Source: Selaginella moellendorffii
Taxonomy: Eukaryota; Streptophyta; Lycopodiopsida; Selaginellales; Selaginellaceae
Assembly: GCF_000143415.4 (NCBI RefSeq)
Contig: NW_003314393.1
Coordinates: 322,169 to 386,168, forward strand
Length of the DNA: 64,000 nt
Direction: 5' to 3'
Under the pieces are notes generated by a model that searched no databases, was not told the origin of the DNA, and was given only the letters and a program-made list of their open reading frames with translations. The translations under genes and the position numbers were made by a program. Shown piece by piece: positions 24,416 through 35,156 of this stretch (position 1 is its first letter; each line of letters begins with the position of its first letter).

Positions 24416-24454
24416 TGAGCTCAGCTCGTGAGCTCATGAGCTCAAAACCTACCC
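24416..24454. repeat. T1 right terminal inverted repeat
   Basis: Inverted match to 15628-15666, ending AAAACCTACCC at 24454 and followed by the duplicated target GGGCT. Confidence 0.85.
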
Positions 24455-24745
24455 GGGCTCACTCTGTTCTACGCTCAGCACGTGGGGGAGACTTGGATAT
24501 TGACACGATTTGACTGAGACGACCTCATCCACTACTACTCCAGGACTAGGTCCAGCTGCAATATCAGAGGATCACGTAGAGTAGCTCTGAACGTGTATGT
24601 ACATTCCCCATGTCCCAAAGGGACTAATACAAAAATTGGGCATGCTACCCTCTCAGTGCGATATTGTTGAATTGCAGCACTGCGGGGTGTCTTTAACCCT
24701 AAATGCCTAAATGCGCCTAAACCCTAAACCCTAAAACCTAAACGG
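24455..24745 (+). other. 3' end of the host LINE plus a small telomere-like tract
   Basis: The first 60 bases continue the LINE frame (HSVLRSARGGDLDIDTI then stop) when T1 and one GGGCT are removed. The rest is 3' untranslated-like sequence ending near GGGACTAATACAAAA. Degenerate CCCTAAA units occur at about 24697-24742. Confidence 0.6.
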
Positions 24746-25496
24746 GTATGTACAACTGACACAAGCATCGTGGACATAATGCATGCATCCATATCCTTAA
24801 ATTTTTATGGTAAACATTGCTTTCCATTTCTTTAATGATGACTTTGCATAACTAAAATAGTAGCTGAGGTATCACTAGTCCTTGGTAGCTGCTGTAACAT
24901 TTCCTTTCTTGGTGGTCTTCATTTGCAACACCATTTCCAATTTGATAAAGGTACCCAAGGTAACAGCAGCAGTGATCATTAGTCCCAACAGTGAGATAAG
25001 TGACACAAACACCTCAAATATGACACATAATTAAAGAAAAAAAATGTTTAACAAAATTAAAGACATTTGAAACTTATAGCGTACGTTAAAGATTTATTTA
25101 TTTATAAGTAAGATGATACACCACATTATTATCGTAATTTGTAATGAACTTATCAAAGATGTATACCAATCACCTCAAATGAAACCAAATAAAAACACAC
25201 TAAGTTTTTTAAAGTGCTATGTTAAATATCTTAATATAAAAATTATAAAACATAAATAAACAACTTCTATTGCAATTACTATAAAAAAAAATTTAGTTTT
25301 CTTCTAAATTTATTTTAACATATGTCTTTTATAGCATAACATGATAGTATCAAAGAATGTTATCAAATTTTAAAAAGCAATATTGGATAAGAATAATAAT
25401 ATAGAGCAATTTTTTGTATTAAGGCAATTATAATTAGTTCTCAGCTGTTAGATCTTAAGCATATGCTTAGAATAAGTATTGGCTTTTACATTTAAC
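24746..25496. other. AT-rich spacer with a possible terminal exon on the - strand
   Basis: On the - strand, about 25010-24884 encodes a hydrophobic stretch followed by a basic tail (LLGLMITAAVTLGTFIK, then TTKKGNVTAATKD and a stop). It could be the last exon of a small membrane protein; I do not recognise the family. The remaining sequence is AT-rich with nothing else visible. TTAAC at 25492-25496 is the left target duplication of the next element. Confidence 0.3.
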
Positions 25497-25559
25497 TGTA
25501 AGCCACAAATTTTTTGTTTCCAATTTGCCAGCTTAACTCATCTATCCGACCAACACTGC

Positions 25560-26600
25560 CTTCAAAACTTCGCCAAATGCAAAGTCCAAAACATTCATTT
25601 TTACCTCAAAGTCTTTACCAAAGTTTGTTAATGTCAACATGGGAGTTTTCCTCAACTTCTTTTTGAGGTGGACAAATGCCGCCTTACATTCCACTGTCCA
25701 TACAATCTTCTCTTTACCCATTTAGTCTGTTAAAGGTAGAGCTACTCTCAAATAGTGTTTAATAAACTTTCGGTAGTAGTTGCATAACCCCAAGAATGCC
25801 CTAAACTCATTTGCATTTGATAGTTGCTCCCATTCCTGGATCACTTGGACCTTTTCAGGGTCCATCTTGAGCCCGTTTTTGTCCACCACATGCCCAAGAA
25901 ATTTTACCTTTTATTAAGAAAAGTCACATTTGCTCTCTTTAGCATATAGCTTGTGTTCCTTTAGTTTCTCAAACACCTTCGTCAAGTGTTCGGCATGCTC
26001 CTCTAGCATTTTGTTATAAATCAAGATGTCATCAATATAGACGACCACAAAATGATCCAGATAGGGTACAAAGATGTGATTCATCAATACCGAAAACGTT
26101 GCCGGCGCATTGCACAGTCCAAAGGGCATCACCAGAAATTCAAAGCTTTTATACCTTGTCCAATAAGTTGTCTTCTAAACATCTTCCTCTGTTACCCTGA
26201 TCTAGTAGTATCCTGACCTTAGATCAATCTTCGAGAAGTATTTTGCCTTTCCCAATCTATCAAATAAGTCCTCAATCCTTGGCAAAGGGTATTTATTCTT
26301 CTTTGTTTACTTGTTAAGCAACCAATAGTCTATGCACATGCATATAGAACCATCTTTCTTTTTCACATATAACACTGGCGCCTTATATGACGATTTGCTC
26401 AACCTAGCATGCCTTTTGTCTACCAACTCTTCTACTTGGCACTTGAGCTCCTCGAGTTCCTTTTCGTTCAAACAATAGGGTGGACACACCATTGCCTTAG
26501 CACCCTTGATCAGCTCAATCTTATATTCTATCAGTCGTGTAGGGGGTAACCCCACCAATAGCTCCTCCGGCATGGTATCTTGGAATTGGTCCAACACCCA
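25560..26600 (-). pseudogene. Family-E reverse transcriptase remnant
   Basis: The - strand RT is recognisable by [60 protein letters not shown] and the catalytic box [11 protein letters not shown] (about 26030-26060). Stops break it between about 26132 and 26307. The nearly parallel copy at 59385-59948 is better kept. RNase H sequence between 25560 and 25910 is degenerate. Confidence 0.85.
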
Positions 26601-27099
26601 CTAAATCACTAAAGGTGCTTCTTCCATTCCTGTCTTTTTATCACTCTTCACCGAGAATAAGCACAAAAATGCTACCTTGGTTCCTTTAGTGAGTTGCCCT
26701 CTCGTGAACACCAAGTTTAGGTAGGAATCTTTGGCCTTGCATCGCCTTACCTTTAGATCCTGGGGCTCCACCTTGGATCTTGCTCCCTAGGCATTCACCA
26801 GTACCACAAGGTTCCTACCTTGTCCATGCAGGGCTACCATAAACTGATTGAACCAATCCATCCCAAAGATTACGTCAAATTCTGCCATGTCCAACACGGT
26901 GAAATCCATGTCTACTTTCCATGTCCATACATCGACTCATGCTTGTCGAAGTACCTCATTGGTGCTTTGGCTACCTTGAACAAACTCTGGTTCACCAAGC
27001 CGCTGCACCGTTAGTCCGGTTTGCCAAACTATATCTGCAACCATAAAATTATCCGAAACACTTTTGTCAATAAGGATCTTAACAAAGCTATCTCCGAGC

Positions 27100-28406
27100 T
27101 TCCCTTAGAGGACTAGTAGATGTTGTAAATAACTCTTTACCAAAGTTTTTCGTGTAATGAGTAACTGTAAGCTAAGCATTGGATCATGTACCTCAATTTG
27201 AATTTCACCCGACTTAATGGCTATATTGGATCTAGCCTTCCTCGGGTAGGGACATTCCCTTGAAAAGTGTCCCACTTCACCACAGTTATAGCATACATTG
27301 TTTCCCACATTGCTAGCAGACTTGACTTTTTTATCCGTGGGTTTGTCTCTTTTTGCTTGACTCCCCTATGTATTTGCTTGCTGACCACCGAATCTACCTT
27401 TCTGGAACCCCGAGGACTCATTCTTAGAAAAACTCTTCTTGAATTTCCCTTTGCCATATGTTCCTCTTGGTTTGGCCTGTTTGTTAAACGTGGACCCCTA
27501 CCCCGTCTTGTTCCCCTTTCGCAGGTTACCATTGAAATGTACTTTGATAGCCGCATCCAACACTTCCTTGTAGTTGGTCGGGCTCCTATGCATCACTTCA
27601 CCGTGAGCCCAGGTTTGCAAGCATGATATAAAAGCATGGAATGCATCCATATCACCTATATCTGTGACAAGTATCCTCTTTACCATAAACCCATTCTCAT
27701 ACTCTTGAATGGTTCCGGTCTGTTTCAGCCTACTCAACTCATCCCTTAGGTGTAGAGTAGCATTCGGAGGAATGTAAGTCGTGCGGATCCTCGCTTTCAT
27801 CATTTCCCAAGTGGCCACCAGTCCTTCATTGGCCTCTGTTGTTCTTCACCAAGACTTGGCATTATTTGCTAAGTATGGTTTTGCATATGGAACCTTCTCC
27901 GATCTTGGTAACTATAACGCTCGGAAGTAGTCTTCCATATTGTAAAACTAATCCTTCACCACCTTATAGTCATTCACTCCCTTGAAGACCGGTGGGGGCT
28001 TTGGTTTATACTTGGGAACTGCTTGAGGGACTGATTCTACTTCGGTCCGTTCGACCTTGTTTGGTTCTTTCTCAGACCCTGCCGAAGGGTCCACACCTTC
28101 TGCGCTGCCAATATTCGCAATCTTTCACTTTTTCTACCGCTTTATGTCACACTTTAGCTTGTGTACGACAGTCTCCAGCAGGGCATTGGTTTGTGCCAAT
28201 TGTCTTTCTAGAACATCCAATTAAGCCTTGAATGACCGAACCTCGCCACTAGACTCCTGTTTGGAAGTTTCCTCATTGGAGTCTTCCTCATGCAAGGATT
28301 CCTCATCCATAGCTTTTTGTTCAACTGAAGGCTCTAGCTCTGGAGGAGGTTCCATCTCTGCCTTGGTTCGTATACGCCCTGCCTTTGCCATCTTCCAACA
28401 ATCCAT
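27100..28406 (-). pseudogene. Family-E gag with zinc knuckle
   Basis: From 28406 leftwards: an acidic N-terminal region (SLHEEDSNEETSKQESSGE), the retrotransposon gag core (MMKARIRTTYIPPNATLHLR, 27818-27498), a basic segment and a CCHC zinc knuckle CYNCGEVGHFSRECPYPRK (about 27295-27240). It lies in at least three frames, so it is inactive. 26600-27100 continues into a degenerate protease region. The same order is found at 60500-61800. Confidence 0.8.
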
Positions 28407-28450
28407 CTTTATCCTTCGCTAAAACTAAGGAAAAGGCTCTGATACCAAAT

Positions 28451-29667
28451 TGTAAGCCACAAATTTTTCATTCCCAATTTGCAAGTTTACCTCGTCTATC
28501 CGACCAACACTGCCTTGGCTTTAGCTAAGTTCCCTCACCAAGGTTCCTGCCTATTGTACTAACTCCTACTTAGAACTATTTGGGTTCAACTACTCACTGC
28601 ACGAGCAACAGACTGTTAGCCATCCATCCACAGATTCCCAAATCTCTCCCAATCCCCCTCCCTAGGTTAGACTGGACTTAAGGTTCGGCTACACTCCCCG
28701 CAAGCACAAGCAGCCAAACACACCAAGCCTCCAGGTTCCTAACATCCCTTAGTACAACAAGACTTGATTATAGGACCCTCTAAATCCCAAGCCTTGGGTG
28801 CAACACTTGCCTCAGGACACTGGGGCGAAACACCATGGCCTAACGGCCCAGTATGGGTACCTCTACCCCTCCACTTCCATCCCAAAGGGAAGGCCCAACC
28901 CCTAGGAAGGGCAAGGAATAATGAGCCGCAAGGTACTCAGTGTGGGGCACCACTCCACATGAGCCGGGAGCACCACAGTTGGTTTCCCTTCCGAGAGTGG
29001 GAGCTACTTTTGAGCACTTCCTTGGGTGGCCCCTCCGGCACCACCCAAGTCCATGCTCACTCCCCTCGGCCCCAGTCTCGACCTCAAGTCAGTTTGGAAG
29101 CACTACTAGAAAGTTCCTTCAAGACTGGTTCCTGAACCTCACTATCCCTACTATATTTTTGGAACCCTCTGCAGCCCCCCCCCCCCCCCGGGAGACACAT
29201 GCTTTGAGCTATCACCCCTTGACCTATATTAGTACTCAGACTTGGACTCGGTTTTGGACTCGATCTTGGACTCGACCTCAGACGGGCATATGGGACATCG
29301 TTGTGTAACCGAGATGCCCAGAGATGCAACGTGATGTTATCTGGTATGTGTATAGCTATGTTTGGTGCCAAGCCCATAATACTCCCTCTTGTGCCTCGGA
29401 AGGACAGTTGGAGTCAATTGCAATTTCCCGAGTTCGGACTCGGTCTCGGACCTGATCTTGGATCTTGGACTCTGTCTCGAACTCGGTCTCAAACTCGGTC
29501 TTGAAGTCGGCCTTGGATTTGATCCCGGACTCTATCTTGAACTCAGTCTCAAAGTCAGTCTTGGACTCGATCTCAGACTCGATCCCATCCGATGAACTCT
29601 TTATCTTTTTAGTCATGCCTTTGGGGATCCTTTAGCCTACAACACTTCAGGGAGTTGGTTCCTTACA
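28451..29667 (-). mobile_element. Family-E 5' LTR, 1,217 bp, with internal CTCGG-type minisatellite
   Basis: Ends are TGTAAGCC (28451) and CCTTACA (29667). A C-run occurs at about 29177-29190. From about 29236 to 29580 there are degenerate repeats of ACTCGGTCTTGG type, similar in nature to those in the family-C LTR. Reading frames through the repeats are not genes. Confidence 0.8.
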
Positions 29668-29789
29668 TTAACATATTGTGAGGGCCAAGTGTACGGCTAC
29701 GATGCCGTATACTAATATTAGCGTAATGGGATTTTGGTAGCCATTAGATTGGTTTCAATCCAAACCATTTGCTCCTATATATAAGCTAG
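29668..29789 (+). mobile_element. Family-G retroelement remnant, left of T2a
   Basis: Matches about 49735-49834 (GCCATA..TTAATATTA..ATAGTGGAATTTTGATAGCC and TATATAAGCTAG). The matching sequence continues at 34544, on the other side of T2a, so T2a inserted within it. Confidence 0.75.
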
Positions 29790-30132
29790 AAGCTCTATTT
29801 CGTTAAAGTGGGATTTATTCAGTAAAATGGGACTAGGTACAAATTTTCAAGTATTTGAAAATGACGTGAAATTATATGTTTTTTGTCCAGAGGCTAGACA
29901 TATCTGGGGCATGGTGACTAGCGCGGTGACTTTGTGTCCAGACTGAGTCCATCTGGTTGTATAATAAATCTCATTGTTAAGGTAAACAAGCTGAATTTGA
30001 AGCTAAAGAAGAGCGATGGCATGCGCGCACACACTATTTGTTTGTTCATTGAGCATGTGGTGAGCTTTCCAAGATGAACGTCATTCCTATTAGCCAGACA
30101 TATAACTTAATGGTGAGAACATTTAGATATTA

Positions 30133-30908
30133 TTCAATGTTATCTTTTTCTAACGAATCTAATTGTGAAGGTGTAGCAAGAGGCATTGCTAGTCTGGAGA
30201 AGTCATTTAACTCATTTGACCCTTAGTGTATTTTCATGAAACTAAATAACATTCATATTATTAAGGAATTTCTCTAGTACCTTTTTTTTACGACATAGAG
30301 GCTTGCATTTCTTTCAAAGGTGATTTAGTAAAAGGCCTGAGGGCACATGCCATTCTATTTCTCAGACCGGTATTAAGATATACTAGTGCAAAGGGAAAAA
30401 GGTATTTGGTGATCAAGTAAATGGCATGAGGGCACACGCCATTATAAGCCTAAGCGCTAGTGGACACCTCCTTTTTGGTACTCTCAGCGGTACTATCATC
30501 CTTCTCCGGGTCAGTTGTTATTCAATGTTATCTTTTTCTAACGAATCTAATTGTGAAGGTGTAGCAAGAGGCATTGCTAGTCTGGAGAAGTCATTTAACT
30601 CATTTGACCCTTAGTGTATTTTCATGAAACTAAATAACATTCATATTATTAAGGAATTTCTCTAGTACCTTTTTTTTACGACATAGAGGCTTGCATTTCT
30701 TTCAAAGGTGATTTAGTAAAAGGCCTGAGGGCACATGCCATTCTATTTCTCAAACCGGTATTAAGATATACTAGTGCAAAGGGAAAAAGGTATTTGGTGA
30801 TCAAGTAAATGGCATGAGGGCACACGCCATTATAAGTCTAAGCGCTAGTGGACACCTCCTTTTTGGTACTCTCAGCGGTACTATCATCCTTCTCCGGGTC
30901 AGTTGTTT
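30133..30908. repeat. 388-bp tandem duplication inside T2a
   Basis: 30133-30520 and 30521-30908 are almost identical (a few substitutions such as CAGACC/CAAACC). Each copy holds two of the 22-bp palindromes. Low divergence means the duplication is recent. Confidence 0.9.
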
Positions 30909-31736
30909 TGCTTTGGATTGTTGTCTCTAACGTTACTGGGGCGTTCTCGATAGTTGTTAATGTTGCCGTTTGTTTAGAAAAATGATCACCTGGAGTATAG
31001 TATGGGGAGTTTGGAAGACTTATATATTCTACATCTTCACCTATCTCCTTCTCCGTCTCCTTTTCTGCCTCACTTACAGATTTTGTGCTTGCCATGAGAA
31101 CGCTCCTCACCCTAAAATATGGAGTTTGTTGTGTTATAAAAGGAAACCAACACACACGCTGCAAGGGAATGATGGTACATAAAGCACGTAAGCCCACAAT
31201 ATGGGTTTATGTGCCATTAATATGGGCCACACGCCATATTATTAGATTTATGCACGTGTGATTGGTAAATGCATATGTCACATCATCTTTGTTTTACCTC
31301 ACACACTATATCAGGCCTAATGAACCATATCACATGTGCGCACATGCTATATATATGGAGAAGTATTATGCAAGGATAGAAAAATTCAATGCATGATTGT
31401 GGAGAGCAATGGCATGAAGCCACATGCTAAATAACATTTTAGAGAAAGAATTAAAATAAAAACATGCAAACAGTACTGAGTGGACCAAGACTTAGAAGTG
31501 CACAATTGAATGAGGTATTTCTAATAAATATTTCACTCACCTCATATAGGAATGGCTACCACTCTCAAATGGCGTATCGCCTCATGCCATCACCTCGCAA
31601 TTTGTTATAACAATCCGATGAATTCATATTCGGCTTGTTCACCTTGAACTTTAAGTAAGATTTGCTAGAACAACTAAGAATTTATACTTGTTATTTGTAT
31701 CATCTCACCTAGGAATGGCGTAAGGCCACATGCCAT
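30331..31736. repeat. T2 22-bp palindromes, left group
   Basis: Imperfect palindromes with arms ATGGCRTG and CAYGCCAT around a GGCC-like centre: 30331-30354 (one arm decayed), 30421-30442, 30719-30742, 30809-30830, about 31222-31240, 31409-31430, 31569-31590 and 31715-31736. They lie in non-coding or intron-like sequence on the 3' side of the transposase gene. Confidence 0.85.
30838..31130 (-). CDS. Unrecognised small acidic/Thr-rich coding segment in T2a
   Basis: Reading leftwards from the ATG at about 31095 gives MASTKSVSEAEKETEKEIGE and then a Thr/Lys-rich tail ending at 30838. It may be the last exon of the transposase gene or a separate small protein; I could not find a splice acceptor joining it in frame. 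Its end lies in the tandem duplication, so its 3' part is repeated at 30450-30520. Confidence 0.3.
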
Positions 31737-31808
31737 CACACCTCCTCTGATTTAGATTCGGATTGTTCACCTTGAAATAAAATACATTAGAAACTTAGTA
31801 AAGGAATA

Positions 31809-34018
31809 TTAATGAATCTCACCTTGAACCCGGGTTATGAATGCTCTTGCTGCATCTCTTGCATGGTCTGGCAAGGTGATGGTGGCACTCTGCTTCCGCA
31901 TCCAACCATGCACAACATTATCCACCGATATGCTCATGCTGGGATCCCTTGGATTCAGCACCCATCTCTTTTCTAGGCAATCCTTCGTATATTCGGAACT
32001 TGGCTTGAACCACTCCACAGTTACATTGAAGGAGTTAGTTTCCGCGTCCTCCTTTGCATCAGTGATGCAGTGCCCCACCCATATCATTTGTTTTTTATTA
32101 CTGGGTTTGACAAGCACGACCATTCCTTTGCAGACCTGTACTGGATTGAATGCTGAATCCGGCTTCTTGTTCCTCGGCCCACAATAGTGATCCTCAACAT
32201 CGTTATCTGTCACTGCATTTCCAGAGGACATTGTTCCGCTACTATCTGGTGCTCTGGGTTCTGGCCAAAAGGACTCTTCCAATTCTTCATATACAACTGG
32301 CCCATTTTGGATAGCAGATATAATCTTCTCCCAGTATTCGAGCAAAGGCTTGCACCTCTGAAAATAGGATTCTCCACCAAACACCAACCCCCTCTTCCAG
32401 AAGGCAATATGCTATCTAATCCCGGCCACTATACTTTCCTGGTCTTTGAGTCCATCCGGGTGCATCGGCCGTGGGGAACCCTGAGGAATCATAGGTTCCC
32501 CAGTTATGGGATCTCTCTTGAAGAGTTCAATGCCGTCCACTGGCAGCCACACTGTGTCCCATTCTCTCATCTTGTACCTCATCACTGGAGCACCGTCACG
32601 CATGCTGAAATGAAACTGAAGAGGCTTGGAGTGGCCAATCAGCGTTTCGGATCCGTCCTTGATGTAGCCTCTTACAAACCCCTTAAAGTCTGGAACCTCT
32701 GTCAGAAGTGCAGCTTCAACAGTGCCTTTGATGCAATTTTGGAATTCATCGTAGAGTTGTGGGAGGGTGAGGACATTGGATCGCCGGAGGGACTCTGCCA
32801 GGTGACTGAACATAGCATCGACGTCTTCATGAGTGTGCCCAACCATGAGAAAGCCAAGTGTAACCGTTTCAAATATGCCTTTGGCAACAAGCATCGCCAA
32901 GTACGCGAAGACGTACATGTTTTTGTTCTCACTGCCAGCATTGTCTGTTTGGAGCAGAAGATGAGGTGGAAGGCCACATCGGCTGCAAGAACTTCCTTGA
33001 GATTTTGCTTCGTTTGGATGAGGCTGTGCATTCACCGGGCGACCAGCCTCGTCGGAATGGCATGAGGCCTCACGTGATAACCCTACAATCTGACGGCCAA
33101 CATATTCACTGGGATGGCATGGGGCCCCACGCGATACTGCAAGCCTTTGCTCCTCCTCCAGCTGAACCCTGTATGGGGTTTGATCGACAAGGGCCTTATG
33201 CAAGGGTTGGCCGTTCAGCTCAGTCTGCGCACTTTGCAGAGACCTTAAGTGTTTTGCTAGGGACGCAATCATCATGTTTGCACCCCCGCCACCCCATAGA
33301 GGTACAAAGAAGTTCCCATAGTTCTGGGCACCATGCCCATGAGCGATTATGCCAAACAAAGACACAGGCAGCTGCATGGATGAAGAGATTGCCTTGGGGG
33401 CAGGATTGAGTCGAGGTAAGCACGTCTTTTTCTGGTCCATTTTGTCGTGGATGATGCAGAGGTAAGAGTCAGGTCTCTCCATGGAGAGAATCCTGTTATG
33501 ATAATATGCAATCCTGCAGCTTCTTTGCTCGATGTTGTGGTCGAGCCGCCTTCTAACCAACGTCTCTCGCTCTTGAGCACTGCAAGAATTCTTCGACAAA
33601 GCCATTTTGATAGTAGTGCACTCGTCACACTTTGAAAAGCTGGAGTACTTTCCTATACTCACATCCCTGAACCTATTGCTCCACAATCTACTAAATCTAG
33701 ATTGGCTCAGCTTCCTGTAGCCATTACTCTGGAGTTCCCGATTCACATCTTCCAATATGGCCCCCTTGGTATACATGGAAGGGAGAACTCGTTGGGTGTC
33801 TCGTGTTCCATCTTCCAAGAGGCGGGTTTTATGTGGTTGCTGCTCGCTACATGTCTTGACAAACCTCTTGAAGATTGCCTCTCCATATACAACATGACCC
33901 CTGGTTTTGTGAGTACCGTCGTTCCCATGGACTGCCTGTTGAACCCTTTGTTCCTCGAACTCAGTTTTGATTCTGTAGAATGTGGTTTGAGGGACTCCAT
34001 AAATGATTCTCCATGGGG
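31809..34018 (-). pseudogene. T2a DDE-type transposase, 5'-truncated, one in-frame stop
   Basis: The frame is open from about 34018 down to a TAG at about 32408-32410, then open again to a splice-donor-like CAAG/GTGAG at about 31824. The N-terminal part has a helix-turn-helix look (RIIYGVPQTTFYRIK), then a Cys pair (KCDECTT). The catalytic core shows CIIHDKMDQKKTCLPRL, LLQTDNAGSENKNMYVFAYL and GFLMVGHTHEDVDAMFSHLA. The DN...QNKN-like and GHTxxDVD signatures are those of RNase-H-fold transposase-like proteins of the DUF7869 type (recalled, not searched). The 5' end was lost in the deletion that joined 34018 to the T2 right end. Two palindromes (33057-33078, 33115-33136) are translated within it. 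Confidence 0.7.
33057..33136. repeat. Two T2 palindromes inside the transposase reading frame
   Basis: 33057-33078 and 33115-33136, on the coding (-) strand read as SREASCHS and SRGAPCHP. They fall between the first and second conserved core blocks, in a stretch (about 33020-33180) that looks like a tolerated linker. Confidence 0.85.
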
Positions 34019-34539
34019 TTTAAATCCTGATAGTGTGGAGAGTGATGAAATTCCAAGATTATTGTATAGGCGTTGGAGGCAAAAAATAACAGTCTGAGAT
34101 GGCATGTATTTATTTAAAAATGTAACTTATTATGGCATGGGGTTCCATGCCATTGTATTAATATTAAAAGACAATTCTTTGAGAGGATTTGCATTATACT
34201 AGAAGTGTTACAGCATGTTATTGGAAGTTTACGAAGTTGTTTTATTAATAAGGGGAAAGTAAAGATTGAATGGGGACTTGGGCTCCACCTAGACTCGGAG
34301 CAACTGAGCCAATATTAAAAGGATGGAAAGAAATTGGACGACGATAACAAGGAGAAGAGAGAGGTGAAGCAGTGGCAGGGGGAGGAGAAGTGATTGAGTA
34401 GACATTTCCTTGTTTAAAATAAAATGGCATGTGCCTCAATGCAGTTGAATTTTGTTATATTTATATACTATATAAAGGTTTGGAAACCTTATTTTACAAG
34501 TGGGATAATGACAATTCCCACTTTAACGAAATAGAGCTT
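34019..34539 (+). mobile_element. Conserved right-terminal block of T2 (T2a copy)
   Basis: Carries the 3' end of a + strand coding exon (GLNPDSVESDEIPRLLYRRW and a short tail, stop at about 34097), one palindrome at 34132-34153 and the right TIR. The coding tail has lost its upstream gene in T2a but is preceded by more of it in T2b (58428-58628). Confidence 0.85.
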
Positions 34540-34543
34540 CTAG

Positions 34544-35156
34544 GGTTTTTGGGTTAATTAATATGCACATTTTCTGTATTTCTTTTTCATATTCCATGCA
34601 CTCACATTGGTGGAGATAAGGGGCATCTTTGATTGTCCCTAAGGAGTGCTTGGATTTGGGATTTTGGTTTAGATCTAGTTTTTTGCATTGTCTAGATCTA
34701 CCATTTCCTTCTAGCTTTTTGTCATTTCTCTTCTTTTGCTCTTTCTTTTTTATTCATCTTCATGGCAGATCACCAATCTCCTCCTTTGACTCTGGAGTAG
34801 TAGTTGGTATAATTTCTTGATGCTATGTGCTTGCAATTGAACAACCAAACTCAGTTGATAATGGCATTCATGGCACGTGGTATAACTCCTACTGCTGGTG
34901 CCAATCCATTAAACATCAAGTACAATAACCACTGATGGCATAGAATCCTTGTCTAGAAAGTTCACTGATGTTGGAATAAGAAGCTTGTTAGGACTAGGAA
35001 AAGAGAAAAAAAAGGGAGAGGAGCTAAAGAAAGAGTGTTAGCATTAGCCATAAAACTCTCCGGGCAATGAACAACCTTGAAATCATATATTTGAAGCTTT
35101 AAAATCTATCAAACAATACGATTAATCAAATTTTTCCACTTTAATAATGAAGTAAG
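34544..35156 (+). mobile_element. Family-G retroelement remnant, right of T2a
   Basis: Parallel to 49835-50200: TTGCATT.TCTAGATCT, the pyrimidine tract and an ATGGCAGATCACC start of a broken gag-like frame with two stops soon after. AT-rich decayed sequence follows to 35156. Confidence 0.65.

Larger units (their letters stand above)
15628..24454. mobile_element. DNA transposon T1, 8,827 bp, complete with end repeats
   Basis: Terminal inverted repeats of about 35-39 bp: the left end starts GGGTAGTTTTTGAGCT, the right end (read inward) GGGTAGGTTTTGAGCT. Both run on into GAGCTCACGAGCTGAGCTCA, with one 4-bp indel between them. GGGCT flanks both sides (15623-15627 and 24455-24459), and excising the element plus one copy restores the host LINE frame. 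Cargo: a ParB-methyltransferase gene on - (19749-15900) and a transposase on + (20911-24259), transcribed divergently from a palindrome-rich spacer. The transposase is MULE-like in its core and SWIM finger. A 5-bp duplication is short for MULEs (usually 8-11 bp), so the superfamily is unsettled. Other traces are at 8142-10901 and 43258-43525. Confidence 0.9.
25497..29667 (-). mobile_element. Ty3/gypsy family-E element bounded by TTAAC, left LTR mostly deleted
   Basis: TTAAC lies at 25492-25496 and again at 29668-29672. The right boundary is a complete 5' LTR read on - (28451-29667, TGTAAGCC...CTTACA); the left LTR survives only as about 60 bp (25497-25556). A PBS complementary to tRNA-iMet (GCTCTGATACCAAAT, 28436-28450) lies inside the LTR. 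Coding order on - is gag, zinc knuckle, protease, RT, then a jump to the LTR, so integrase and most of RNase H are missing. The matching outer duplication shows this is one insertion later reduced by internal deletion. Confidence 0.85.
29790..34539. mobile_element. DNA transposon T2a, 4,750 bp, perfect 24-bp TIRs, CTAG duplication
   Basis: Terminal inverted repeats of 24 bp (AAGCTCTATTTCG...AGTGGGA at 29790-29813; inverted at 34516-34539) are identical. CTAG flanks both ends (29786-29789, 34540-34543), and the related unoccupied site at about 49824-49838 reads ATAAGCTAGGGTTTT, which confirms a single CTAG before insertion. Contents: a DDE-type transposase remnant on -, a 388-bp tandem duplication, many 22-bp palindromes and, at the right end, the last coding piece of the gene seen in T2b. 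The 34019-34539 block is nearly identical to 58550-59070, so T2a is an internally deleted member of the same family. Confidence 0.9.

Noticed and set aside
15628-24454. T1 considered as a Helitron or a large LTR element
   Set aside because: It has terminal inverted repeats with a 5-bp duplication, a DDE/SWIM-type transposase, no Rep-helicase and no RT.
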